Assembly: GCF_016623495.1 (NCBI RefSeq)
Contig: NZ_JAEHHL010000001.1
Coordinates: 868,001-932,000 of the forward strand
Direction: 5' to 3'
DNA length: 64,000 nucleotides
Source: Thermohalobaculum xanthum
GTDB lineage: Bacteria > Pseudomonadota > Alphaproteobacteria > Rhodobacterales > Rhodobacteraceae
Shown: in pieces, positions 56,152 through 64,000 of the stretch
Layout: each line of letters begins with the position of its first letter
How positions within the stretch are numbered: the first letter of the stretch is position 1
Position numbers and translations under genes: made by a program
Notes under the pieces: model-generated
Database searches by the model: none
The model's input: the letters and a program-made list of their open reading frames with translations, nothing else
What the model was told of the DNA's origin: nothing

Positions 56152-56487
56152 ATGGACCTGACCCTCCCCGTGAAGGTGACGCCGCGCGTCTTCTCGCGAC
56201 TCGCCGAGATCGCCGAGTCGCAGGGCGCGCCGGCCAGCCTGCGTGTCGCGGTCCTTGGCGGTGGTTGCTCGGGGTTCCAGTACGAATTCAAGCTGGAGGG
56301 CACGCCCGAGCCCGATGACCTGGTGATCGAGGACGGCGGGCAACGGGTGCTGGTCGATCCTGAAAGCCTGCCCTTCCTGTCGGGCGCCGTCGTCGATTTC
56401 AAGGACGAGCTCATCGGCGCGCGCTTTGCCGTCGAGAACCCCAATGCCACATCGACCTGCGGCTGCGGCACCAGCTTCTCGCTCTGA
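56152..56487 (+). CDS. erpA: iron-sulfur cluster insertion protein (ErpA/IscA family)
   Basis: 111-residue A-type carrier that hands Fe-S clusters to apo-enzymes. The three cluster cysteines are in GGCSGFQYEFKL and the C-terminal CGCGTSFSL. It is divergent from dgt, a frequent alphaproteobacterial arrangement, and converges with the DUF4167 gene. IspG in this window is a potential client in general, but no direct link is shown. Confidence 0.93.
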   Translation: MDLTLPVKVTPRVFSRLAEIAESQGAPASLRVAVLGGGCSGFQYEFKLEGTPEPDDLVIEDGGQRVLVDPESLPFLSGAVVDFKDELIGARFAVENPNATSTCGCGTSFSL

Positions 56488-56501
56488 CCCTCGAAATGAA
56501 C

Positions 56502-56523
56502 GCGCCCGCCATGAGGCGGGCGC
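56502..56523. terminator. hairpin between erpA and DUF4167 gene
   Basis: GCGCCCGCC / GGCGGGCGC with a 4-nt loop, 14 bp past the erpA stop, between convergent genes. No uridine tract. Confidence 0.55.
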
Positions 56524-56587
56524 AGATCGTGCCTGAACGCTTTCAGCCGCGAAGCCGCCTCCTGAGTTGGAGCGCGGCCGCTTGGCG

Positions 56588-57268
56588 TCAGTTCTCGTCG
56601 CCGGAGGCGGGTGCCTCGGCGCCGGATGCCTCGGTCTCGGCCGGGCGCCGACGCGGGCGGCGCGGGCGGCGCGCCTGCGGGGCCTTGGCCTCGGACGCGG
56701 CGGGATCGGCAGCATCCGATGCCTCGCCCACATGGGGCTGGCCACTCGGCTGATCGGTCGTCACCAGGAGATCCTGCTGATCGTCGTCGCTGAGGTCGAT
56801 CGTTGCCATCGAGCTCACGACGTTCGGCGCGCTATGCGACGGAGACCCGTCGGAGGAAGGCTGCGAGCCGTGATCGCGGCCATTGCTGTGCTGCGGGTTG
56901 CCACCCTGCGGACGATGCTCGCCGCCGCGATGACCCTGAGACGCCTGCGGCGTGTCGTCGGCATCGTCGTCGTCCTGATCGGAGGCGACGCTCTCGCGCC
57001 GCTCCTCCTGCGCGCCCATCGCCTGCAGGACGATCCGCTGGTAATGCTCGGCGTGCTGAAGGAAATTCTCGGCCACGACCCGGTCGCCCGAGGTCTGCGC
57101 GTCTCGCGCGAGGCTGAGGTATTTCTCGACGATCTGCTGCGGCGTGCCGCGGACCTTGCCCTCGGGTCCCGCGCTCTCGTAGACGCGGTTCAGATTATTG
57201 CCGCCACCGCCGCCGCCCTTGCGACCGCCGCGACCCCTTGCACGGTTGGATTTCTGCGCTTGTCTCAT
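56588..57268 (-). CDS. DUF4167 protein
   Basis: 226-residue predicted disordered, highly charged protein with a conserved N-terminal DUF4167 core: basic RQAQKSNRARGRGGRK, then GPEGKVRGTPQQIVEKYLSLA and VVAENFLQHAEHYQRIV. The rest is His/Gln/Asp-rich and ends in a Lys/Arg-Pro-rich tail. RNA binding is plausible from composition only. The downstream position after prfA-prmC is conserved. ATG at 57268 begins the family core. Confidence 0.88.
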   Translation of the reverse strand: MRQAQKSNRARGRGGRKGGGGGGNNLNRVYESAGPEGKVRGTPQQIVEKYLSLARDAQTSGDRVVAENFLQHAEHYQRIVLQAMGAQEERRESVASDQDDDDADDTPQASQGHRGGEHRPQGGNPQHSNGRDHGSQPSSDGSPSHSAPNVVSSMATIDLSDDDQQDLLVTTDQPSGQPHVGEASDAADPAASEAKAPQARRPRRPRRRPAETEASGAEAPASGDEN

Positions 57269-57446
57269 CTCACACTGATCTTGCTGCGGCCACCGTGCCG
57301 GGACACGAGGGATACCCGATCCGCAATTCTGTTGTGCAGCAGCGACCGCACACGGCAGAAGACGACGGGTTATGGCGCGTGATTCGATGCGTTTCCGGCC
57401 ACCCCGACGGCGCAAGCCTTTGATGCACCTCGACCGGAATATTTTT

Positions 57447-57474
57447 TGTATATTCCTTTTTTCGCCGGGCTCAA
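57447..57474 (-). promoter_or_regulatory. candidate promoter of DUF4167 gene
   Basis: On the minus strand TTGAGC (57469-57474), 16-bp spacer, TATACA (57447-57452), in an AT-rich patch just beyond the prmC stop; the leader would be about 170 nt. Confidence 0.5.
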
Positions 57475-57480
57475 CCCGAT

Positions 57481-58341
57481 TTATCGGTTTTCGGCCATTT
57501 TTCTTGCCGATTGCACCAAAACCACACGTTCATGGCCGTTCAAATCGCGCAAGATTTCGTGATGGACAAGGCCTGCGGCAGAAAAGATCGCAGCCACCGC
57601 CCGCGCCTGGTGGACGCCGACCTCGACCAGAATGCGCCCACCCGGTGCAAGATGCGCGCCCGCCCCCGCTGCGATCGCGCGGTAGGCGTCAAGCCCGTCG
57701 CCACCCGGCGTGAGCGCGATCCTCGGCTCGTGTAGCGCCACCTCGGGCTCGAGGTCGGCCATCTCGGCCTCGGCAATGTATGGCGGGTTCGACACGATCA
57801 GGTCGAACTCGCCCGAAACCGCGTCGAACCAGTCCGAGAGCACGAACCGCGCCCGGCCCGCCACGTCATGCGCCGCGGCATTGTCAGCCGCAACCGCCAG
57901 CGCATCGGGGCTGACATCGACACCGGTTCCGATCGCCTCGGGCCATTCGGCCAGCAGCGTGACCAGGATGCAGCCGGTTCCCGTGCCGAGATCGAGCACC
58001 CGCCGGGCGGCGGAGCCAGAGAGCGCCGCATCGATCAGCGTCTCGGTTTCGGGCCTGGGATCAAGAACCGCCGGCGTCACGCGAAAGTCTCGCCCCCAGA
58101 AGGTTCGAAGGCCGGTGATCTGCGACACCGGAACCCGCGCCTCGCGCCGTGCGAGCGCCTCGCCAAAGCGCGCGAGTTCGCCGGGCGAGGCCGGGTCCTG
58201 AAGGCCGGACGCCAGGCCCGCGCCACTCAGCCCCGCGGCCCAGCGGTAGAGCAGCCGCGCGTCGCGATCGGCGCCGGGAACGCCCGCGGCACTCAACCGG
58301 GCGCTGCCCCGCCGGATCGCTTCGGCCCGGGTCTGGCTCAT
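57481..58341 (-). CDS. prmC: release factor glutamine methyltransferase
   Basis: Methylates the GGQ glutamine of RF1/RF2. 286 residues with the SAM motif [16 protein letters not shown] and the catalytic NPPY in [14 protein letters not shown]. It overlaps the prfA stop by 4 bp, encoding the enzyme beside its substrate. Confidence 0.96.
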   Translation of the reverse strand: MSQTRAEAIRRGSARLSAAGVPGADRDARLLYRWAAGLSGAGLASGLQDPASPGELARFGEALARREARVPVSQITGLRTFWGRDFRVTPAVLDPRPETETLIDAALSGSAARRVLDLGTGTGCILVTLLAEWPEAIGTGVDVSPDALAVAADNAAAHDVAGRARFVLSDWFDAVSGEFDLIVSNPPYIAEAEMADLEPEVALHEPRIALTPGGDGLDAYRAIAAGAGAHLAPGGRILVEVGVHQARAVAAIFSAAGLVHHEILRDLNGHERVVLVQSARKMAENR

Positions 58342-59396
58342 CCGGCAGACATCTCCGCCAGAAGTGCCGCCTGGTCGGCTTCGATCAGCGCATCGGTGAT
58401 CTCGTCGAGATCGCCCGCCAGCACCTGGTCGAGCTTGTAGAGCGTGAGGCCGATCCGATGATCGGTCACGCGACCCTGCGGAAAGTTGTAGGTTCGGATC
58501 CGCTCGGAACGGTCGCCCGACCCGACCTGCCCCTTGCGGGTAGCGGCGCGCTCGGCGTCGGCGCGGCGGCGTTCCAGATCAAAGAGCCGCGCGCGCAACA
58601 CCTCCATCGCGCGCGCCCGGTTCTGGTGCTGCGATTTTTCGGAAGCGGTCACGACGATGCCGGTCGGCAGATGCGTGAGTCGAACCGCTGAATCGGTGGT
58701 GTTGACGTGCTGCCCGCCGGCGCCGGACGCTCGCATCGTGTCGATACGGATATCCTCGGGGCGGATCTCGACGTCCACCTCCTCGGCCTCCGGCAGCACG
58801 GCCACCGTCGCCGCCGAGGTATGGATTCGGCCACCCGACTCGGTCACGGGCACCCGCTGCACACGATGCACGCCGGATTCGAACTTCAGGCGCGCGAAGA
58901 CACCGCGTCCGCGGATCGCGGCGACGATCTCCTTGAGGCCGCCCAGATCGGCGGGGCTCTCGTCGAGGATCTCGACCGACCAGCCGCGCGCCTCACAATA
59001 GCGGGTGTACATGCGAAACAGATCGCCCGCGAAGAGCGCGGCCTCGTCGCCGCCCGTTCCGGGGCGGATCTCGATGATGGCGGCACGCTCGTCCGCCACG
59101 TCGCGGGGAAGCAGCGCGAGCCGGAGCGCCTGTTCCAGCGCCGGGAGCCGTTCCTCGATGTCGTCGATCTCCTCGCGCGCGAGCCCACGCATCTCGGGGT
59201 CCTTGAGCATCGCGCGGGCGGCGGCGAGGTCAGACATCGCCGCCTGCCAGTCGCGGATCGCGCCGACCACGGGACCAAGCGCGGCATAGTCGCGGCTGAG
59301 AGCCGCGATCTCGCCGGGCGCGGCGGCTGTGGCGAGGCGGGCCTCGAGATATGCCGAGCGCTCGAGGATTTCGTGCAGTCGTTCGGTCGGGATCAT
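58338..59396 (-). CDS. prfA: peptide chain release factor 1
   Basis: Reads UAA/UAG and releases the peptide. 352 residues, with the GGQ loop in [17 protein letters not shown] and a codon-recognition block containing the RF1 tripeptide region near [23 protein letters not shown] at 59396 is the canonical N-terminus (MIPTERL). It overlaps prmC. Confidence 0.97.
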   Translation of the reverse strand: MIPTERLHEILERSAYLEARLATAAAPGEIAALSRDYAALGPVVGAIRDWQAAMSDLAAARAMLKDPEMRGLAREEIDDIEERLPALEQALRLALLPRDVADERAAIIEIRPGTGGDEAALFAGDLFRMYTRYCEARGWSVEILDESPADLGGLKEIVAAIRGRGVFARLKFESGVHRVQRVPVTESGGRIHTSAATVAVLPEAEEVDVEIRPEDIRIDTMRASGAGGQHVNTTDSAVRLTHLPTGIVVTASEKSQHQNRARAMEVLRARLFDLERRRADAERAATRKGQVGSGDRSERIRTYNFPQGRVTDHRIGLTLYKLDQVLAGDLDEITDALIEADQAALLAEMSAG

Positions 59397-59474
59397 CGCT
59401 CTCAGTTGCCCCGGCGGCCTGCCTCCGTCAAGACGCCGCTTTGCGAACTCCGCGATTGGGTTTACCCTTTTCGG

Positions 59475-59756
59475 ATGAGAATTGCGCTCGCCCTGGCCTT
59501 GTTCCTGGGGGCCGCTGCGGAGCACGCCGCGGCGCAGTACATGCCGCCCGCAAATCCGAACTACACCCCCGCGCCGCCCAAGGAAGGTTACAGCTATCCC
59601 GACTGCTATTGCACCGACAGCAGCGGACGGCGTGTCGACGTGGGGCAGTTCGCCTGCCTTCGGATCGGAGCGCGCGAGGTCTGGGCGCTTTGCGATTGGT
59701 CGGTGAATGTCACCACCTGGCGCTACCGAAACGGCGAAACCTGCCCGACCAGCTGA
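59475..59756 (+). CDS. small secreted Cys-rich protein
   Basis: 93-residue protein with a signal peptide (to about residue 20, AAAQ). The mature region [24 protein letters not shown] and ...ALCDWSVN...GETC carries five cysteines. It resembles small secreted proteins of unknown function in Alphaproteobacteria; a named family could not be assigned. It is divergent from prfA with a 78-bp gap and ends 25 bp before the DUF1499 gene's 3' end. Confidence 0.75.
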   Translation: MRIALALALFLGAAAEHAAAQYMPPANPNYTPAPPKEGYSYPDCYCTDSSGRRVDVGQFACLRIGAREVWALCDWSVNVTTWRYRNGETCPTS

Positions 59757-59781
59757 CCGGCCCGCGGCCCGGCCCCTCGCG

Positions 59782-60321
59782 TCACTTGTCCCCGTCGAGC
59801 GTCGAGAGCCAACCTTCCACCCGGCGTCGGTTCACACCGAGATCCGAGTAGCCAAAGCGCGAGCGCGACCAGATTGCCAGCGCCGCCCCGTCCTCGCCCT
59901 CGACTGCACGGACCGAAATGTAGTCAGGAAAACCGAAGACGGCCGAGCGCTGCACGTAGGTGGCGAACAGAAGCTGCGGTCCCCCGGCAATGCGCTCGAC
60001 CCGTGGCGTCGCGAGCGCGATGGCGTCGAACCGCGTCATCAGATCGAGCGCCGGCATTGACCGCGGCACCATCATCCGGTCGGCGGGCGAGTTCATCCCC
60101 TGGGGCAGGACCAGATAGTCGTTCGGCGCGCCACTGCGCGCGGCACCGAGCGGGTCGGTATGCCATTCGGTCGGGTTGAGCGGGACGACGCGCATGCCGA
60201 TGGCAAGCGCGATGACGAGAACCACCACCGCCGCGACGATGCGGCCTGCCACCCGGACGACCCGCTGTCTCAGGGATCCAGGTGCCAGTTCCATGCTCGC
60301 GGAGGCGGTGCGGCCAGTCAT
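59782..60321 (-). CDS. DUF1499 family membrane protein
   Basis: 179-residue protein with one N-terminal TM helix ([20 protein letters not shown], about residues 26-45) and a DUF1499-like periplasmic domain ([49 protein letters not shown]). The ATG at 60321 lies 1 nt after the ispG stop; a second Met is at 60294. Function unknown; transcribed with ispG. Confidence 0.8.
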   Translation of the reverse strand: MTGRTASASMELAPGSLRQRVVRVAGRIVAAVVVLVIALAIGMRVVPLNPTEWHTDPLGAARSGAPNDYLVLPQGMNSPADRMMVPRSMPALDLMTRFDAIALATPRVERIAGGPQLLFATYVQRSAVFGFPDYISVRAVEGEDGAALAIWSRSRFGYSDLGVNRRRVEGWLSTLDGDK

Positions 60322-60322
60322 C

Positions 60323-61456
60323 TCACTCGGCCGCCCGCGCCGCTGCCTCGCGCTCGGCCTCGATCTGCGCGGCGCGCTTCTCGACAAGCTCGACGATGTG
60401 CTCGACCATGCGGTCGTTGTCCATCTTGTGATCCTGCTTGCCGGCCACATAGACCATCCCCGACCCGGCGCCACCGCCGGTGAAGCCGACATCGGTCATC
60501 AGCGCCTCGCCCGGGCCGTTCACGACGCAGCCGATGATCGAGAGGCTCATCGGGGTCTTGATGTGCGCCAGCCGCTCCTCGAGGATCGCGACCGTCTTGA
60601 TGACGTCGAAGCCCTGGCGCGCGCAGGACGGGCACGAGATGATGTTCACGCCGCGGTGGCGCAGGCCCAGCGACTTGAGGATCTCGTAGCCGACCCGCAC
60701 CTCCTCGACCGGATCGGCGCTGAGGCTCACGCGGATCGTGTCCCCGATGCCCATCCAAAGGAGGTTGCCGAGCCCGATCGACGACTTGATGGTGCCTGAC
60801 ATGAGGCCGCCCGCCTCGGTGATCCCGAGATGGATCGGCGCATCCGTCGCATCGGCCAGCGCCTGGTACGCGGCGGCGGCCAGGAAGACGTCCGACGCCT
60901 TGCAGCTGATCTTGAACTCGTGGAAATCGTTGTCCTGCAGGATCTTGATGTGGTCGAGGCCGGACTCGACCATCGCCTCGGGGCACGGCTCACCGTATTT
61001 CTCGAGCAGATCCTTTTCGAGGCTGCCGGCGTTCACGCCGATACGGATCGAACAGCCGTGGTCGCGCGCGGCCCTGATGACTTCCTTCACGCGCTTCTCG
61101 TCGCCGATGTTGCCGGGGTTGATCCGAAGGCAGGCGGCGCCAGCCTCGGCCGACTCGATGGCGCGCTTGTAGTGGAAATGGATGTCCGCGACGATCGGGA
61201 CATCGACATGCGGGATGATGTGGCGCAGTGCCGCCGAGCTGTCTTCGTCCGGCACCGAGATGCGCACGATATCGGCCCCTGCCTCGGCGCAGCGATTGAC
61301 CTGCGCGATGGTGGCCTGGACATCAGTCGTCAGCGTGTTCGTCATCGTCTGAACCGAAATCGGTGCATCGCCGCCGACCTCGATGCGGCCGACCCGGATC
61401 TTCCGGCTCTTGCGCCGGTAGATGTCGCGCCACGGGCGGATATGGTTGATGCTCAC
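60323..61456 (-). CDS. ispG: 4-hydroxy-3-methylbut-2-enyl-diphosphate synthase
   Basis: 4Fe-4S enzyme of the MEP isoprenoid pathway. 377 residues with the C-terminal cluster Cys in [12 protein letters not shown] and the NGPGEA loop. TIM-barrel N-terminus [22 protein letters not shown] start at 61456 follows a perfect AGGAGG. rodZ-ispG adjacency is a conserved arrangement. Confidence 0.97.
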   Translation of the reverse strand: MSINHIRPWRDIYRRKSRKIRVGRIEVGGDAPISVQTMTNTLTTDVQATIAQVNRCAEAGADIVRISVPDEDSSAALRHIIPHVDVPIVADIHFHYKRAIESAEAGAACLRINPGNIGDEKRVKEVIRAARDHGCSIRIGVNAGSLEKDLLEKYGEPCPEAMVESGLDHIKILQDNDFHEFKISCKASDVFLAAAAYQALADATDAPIHLGITEAGGLMSGTIKSSIGLGNLLWMGIGDTIRVSLSADPVEEVRVGYEILKSLGLRHRGVNIISCPSCARQGFDVIKTVAILEERLAHIKTPMSLSIIGCVVNGPGEALMTDVGFTGGGAGSGMVYVAGKQDHKMDNDRMVEHIVELVEKRAAQIEAEREAAARAAE

Positions 61457-61661
61457 GCGTGGCCTCCTGAGCGGCTCGGGTTTCGTGCGGAGAAATAAGG
61501 TGTCGTGCCGGTCAAGTCGAGGGGAGATCCGACCCGAGACGCCCCGGGCGCATCAAGCGCGGCCACTCGGCGACACCGCAACGGCGTACATATGACCGCC
61601 GCTGCACCGTTCTCGAGCGACCGCTGCGACAACCGCCGCCCGGTCGGCATAACAGGGCAGA

Positions 61662-62927
61662 TCAGTTTTGGATTTCCGCCGAGGCGCTGCGCATGTCGCC
61701 AGCAGCATGTCCCGTCGCGTCGGGAAGGCCGCTCGCAACAGGCACCGACCCGCGCAGGTCGGCCGGCACAAGCGAGAAGTTCTTGACGACCTTGCCGGGC
61801 GCGCCGACCGGACCGTGAAGGATGCCGCCGACCGTGACATAGACACCGCCGGCGTTGCCCACATGAAGCACGGGAGCATCTGCGCGGTCAGGCACCTCGA
61901 ACCGGTCGCCCGGCTTGAGCAGCCCCTCGAAGAGAACGGCACCGGCCGCGTCGCGGACACGGAGCCATGCTTCGTCGGCAATCACCAGCGCAACGTGATC
62001 GGGCGCCTCGACGGCCGCGCCCTCGGCGGTATCGGCAGGTGGCTCGGTTTGCCTCACGGCCGCGCCGAAACCGGGATGCCCTCGCTCCTCGACGGGCGTG
62101 ACGGTCGCGAAGACGGCAAGCGGCCGGTCGTCTGCGCCTCCCGCAGCCCTCGGCGAGCGCGGCAGGTCGAGATGCTTGGCGAAAACGCCCGAAGTCGCAG
62201 GATCAATCGCCGAGATCGGGCCGTCACGCCGCCCCATCGCGGGGGCAGGCAACTCGGCTGGCGTGGCAAGCGCGAGCGCACCACCACCCGAATAGGCGCT
62301 GGCGTCGGGGCGGGCCGACAGGGTCACCGCTTCCTGTGCGATCGCCGGGGCCGAGATCACCGGCGCATCGGCCACCACTGCCGGGGCTTCCGGCAACGGG
62401 GCGAAGCCGACCCGCTGGATATCCTGCACCAGCGCATAGCCGCCGTAGCCGATGCCGCCGACAAGGCCGATCAGCGCGACCACGGAAAAGACACCGCCCA
62501 GTGAGATCGGAGCCCCGATCCGCCGCGCACGCGGCGCATAGGCAAATCTCGACTGTGTCAGGCCCGATGTGGGAATCCCGACGGCCGCACGCGCGCCCGC
62601 GTCGGGCGAGCGCGTCGAGTTCGCCGCGGGATCGGGCACCATGCCGAACGTCGCGAGCGGCGAGCGGAAGCCCGACTCCTCGCAGAAGCGCTCGTAGCAG
62701 TGCTCGGGATCCATCGACAGATAACGCGCATAGGACCGGACGTAGCCGGGCACCACGCTGCGATTGGGAAAGGCCTCGATGTCGGCGTTCTCGATCGCCG
62801 ACAACATGTCCGCTTTTATGCAGAGGTCTCGCTCGGCATCTCCGAGCGACTTGCCAAGACAAGCGCGCTCGCCGCGCATCTCGTCGCCAAGCGTGAGCTT
62901 GTAATCATCAAAGCCCCGAAGTGCCAC
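61662..62927 (-). CDS. rodZ: RodZ-like cytoskeletal protein
   Basis: 421-residue bitopic protein: an N-terminal Xre-type HTH (about residues 20-85; LCIKADMLSAIENADIEAFPNRSVVPGYVRSYARYLSMD), a TM helix at about 148-168, a Pro/Ala-rich spacer, and a C-terminal DUF4115-type beta domain (AWLRVRDAAGAVLFEGLLKPGDRFEVPDR). RodZ links MreB to the elongation complex. GTG start with AGGAGA at 7 nt. Upstream of ispG. Confidence 0.92.
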   Translation of the reverse strand: MALRGFDDYKLTLGDEMRGERACLGKSLGDAERDLCIKADMLSAIENADIEAFPNRSVVPGYVRSYARYLSMDPEHCYERFCEESGFRSPLATFGMVPDPAANSTRSPDAGARAAVGIPTSGLTQSRFAYAPRARRIGAPISLGGVFSVVALIGLVGGIGYGGYALVQDIQRVGFAPLPEAPAVVADAPVISAPAIAQEAVTLSARPDASAYSGGGALALATPAELPAPAMGRRDGPISAIDPATSGVFAKHLDLPRSPRAAGGADDRPLAVFATVTPVEERGHPGFGAAVRQTEPPADTAEGAAVEAPDHVALVIADEAWLRVRDAAGAVLFEGLLKPGDRFEVPDRADAPVLHVGNAGGVYVTVGGILHGPVGAPGKVVKNFSLVPADLRGSVPVASGLPDATGHAAGDMRSASAEIQN

Positions 62928-62992
62928 TCGGGCTTCTCCTGCTCAGGTCATCGCCGCGCCATCGTTCCGATGGTCATTCCGCCTCTTCCACA

Positions 62993-63020
62993 GTTTTACA
63001 AAAACGTCGGAAGAATTCAA
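62993..63020 (-). promoter_or_regulatory. candidate promoter of rodZ
   Basis: Minus strand TTGAAT (63015-63020), 16-bp spacer, TAAAAC (62993-62998), in an AT-rich patch 66 bp upstream of the rodZ start. Confidence 0.5.
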
Positions 63021-63193
63021 TCGGAACAACCCCTCGACACATCTTTTCTAACAAAGAAACGCTGTGCAGCAGGATCGTTCCGCAGAGATTCGCGAAATTC
63101 CATCCATGGCCCTCCGCATTGCATCCAAACAACAGAAACGCAAGGCTCGCTGTGGCGATCTACTGGCGCACTCTCGCGGCGACGCGACCGCGA

Positions 63194-63703
63194 TCAGTAA
63201 GCGAAGCGAATCTCCTCGGTCCAATAGCGCTCGAGCCGGCGCAGAAACTGGTTCACTCGGTCGAACCCGTCGGGGCGCAGCCAGTCGGCGAGCCCGAGAT
63301 CCGCGGCGTGGCGCCGGAGAAGATCGGCGACGATCCCGTGGATCTCCATACCCCTCGCGGTGAGCCTGATACGGACGGTCCGCCGGTCGAGATCGCTGCG
63401 CCGGTGCTCGATGAACCCGGCCTCCGCCAGCTTCTTCACGTTATAGGAAACGTTCGATCCTTGATAGTAGCCGCGACTGCGCAACTCGCCCGCCGTGAGG
63501 GTCCGCGCGCCGATGTTGAAAAGCAGGAGCGCCTGCACCGCCGTGAGCTCCAGTTGCTCCGAGCGTTCCAGCTCGTCCTTGATCACATCGAGGACCAGGC
63601 GGTGAAGGCGCTCGATCAGCGACAGCGTCTCGGCATACCCCGCGACGACATGTGGCCCTGCCGCGTCGTCACAGCTGAGCACAATGGCCATTTGGGGTCT
63701 CAT
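63194..63703 (-). CDS. MarR family regulator (LdtR-like)
   Basis: 169-residue winged-helix regulator. The recognition part reads LTAGELRSRGYYQGSNVSYNVKKLAEAGFIEHRRSDLDRRTVRIRLTARG, with the wing in RRSDLDRR. The N-terminal MRPQMAIVLSCDD is close to the alphaproteobacterial LdtR-like group that I recall, associated with cell-envelope and stress genes; this is inference. ATG at 63703 follows GGGAGAGAAG. Confidence 0.88.
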   Translation of the reverse strand: MRPQMAIVLSCDDAAGPHVVAGYAETLSLIERLHRLVLDVIKDELERSEQLELTAVQALLLFNIGARTLTAGELRSRGYYQGSNVSYNVKKLAEAGFIEHRRSDLDRRTVRIRLTARGMEIHGIVADLLRRHAADLGLADWLRPDGFDRVNQFLRRLERYWTEEIRFAY

Positions 63704-63816
63704 GCTTCTCTCCCGCGGCAGGTCTTCGCTGGCACGGGGGAGTGTCGTCAAGAATGGCAAACAGGGCGTTAAAGGAAGTGCGCGCGCCTCGCCTTTTTCG
63801 CCCTGGGTGGGACGCC

Positions 63817-64000
63817 TCAGTCCTTGCCGCTCAGAACCTCGATGATACCCGAGAAATCGCGGTCCGATTTTCCCTGCAGATCCATCAGCGAGTAGAGCTG
63901 GGTTGCGTGCGCCCCCAGCGGCACGTGCGCCCCGGCCGCCTGAGCGGCCTCCATCGCGATGCGGAGGTCCTTGAGCATGAGCGCGGCGGCGAAGCCCGGC
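63817..64000 (-). CDS. mmsB: 3-hydroxyisobutyrate dehydrogenase, 3' end (partial)
   Basis: C-terminal 60 codons only; the gene runs off the window. GFAAALMLKDLRIAMEAAQ and GAHATQLYSLMDLQ match the conserved end of valine-catabolic 3-hydroxyisobutyrate dehydrogenase, finishing SGKD before a TGA. Other beta-hydroxyacid dehydrogenases end similarly, so the name is probable, not certain. Confidence 0.75.
   Translation of the reverse strand, partial: PGFAAALMLKDLRIAMEAAQAAGAHVPLGAHATQLYSLMDLQGKSDRDFSGIIEVLSGKD

Overview
The window is ordinary chromosome of a high-GC alphaproteobacterium, most likely order Rhodobacterales. The evidence is a Shemin-type 5-aminolevulinate synthase, a DUF6456/DUF6477 pair, the short bacterial prolyl-tRNA synthetase, a long fused-type dCTP deaminase, an HdaA-type replication regulator, DUF4167 next to prfA-prmC, and ErpA next to dgt. 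Coding density is high, most genes sit in short operons with 4-8 bp overlaps, and I see no insertion sequence, integrase, CRISPR array or prophage gene.

Layout. 0.2-9.3 kb: an esterase, an AlkA-type glycosylase, the DUF6456/DUF6477 pair around an AT-rich island, an orphan MttB-type methyltransferase, guaA, an atypical Tag-like protein, a formamidase-like hydrolase, a stand-alone Lrp/AsnC effector domain and two small envelope proteins. 9.3-15.9 kb: hemA behind an FNR-type box, a cyclase-TPR receptor, and a Tat-exported alkyl sulfatase whose upstream region has a clear inverted repeat. 16-25.3 kb: dnaE, sterol desaturase-like, ureohydrolase and DoxX genes, then proS-lolC/E-lolD. 25.6-33 kb: PerM-like permease, hdaA, ppk, ppx, a pilin-like small protein and nadK.

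33-42 kb: glyA with a structured leader, then the nrdR-ribD ... ribE ... ribB-ribH-nusB series, interrupted by oppositely oriented wza-like and GNAT genes. 42-49.3 kb: an MFS carrier, bamE, then DUF177-rpmF-plsX-fabH-ihfA-merR, a tRNA-Pro(GGG) and dcd. 49.4-56 kb (minus strand): dgt-argS-SPOR-nagZ-scpA-scpB. 56-64 kb: erpA, prfA-prmC-DUF4167, a small Cys-rich secreted protein, rodZ, ispG, DUF1499, a MarR regulator, and the 3' end of a 3-hydroxyisobutyrate dehydrogenase gene cut by the window edge.

The genes serve core functions: riboflavin, haem, isoprenoid, fatty-acid and one-carbon metabolism, translation, chromosome segregation, lipoprotein export and polyphosphate metabolism. I found no convincing undescribed multi-gene system. 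The better leads are small: the glyA leader, the alkyl-sulfatase operator candidate, a Tag-like protein lacking the catalytic Glu, a RibB with a cysteine-free GTP cyclohydrolase II domain, and a prepilin-like orphan. All functional calls rest on motif reading and family knowledge, not on database searches.
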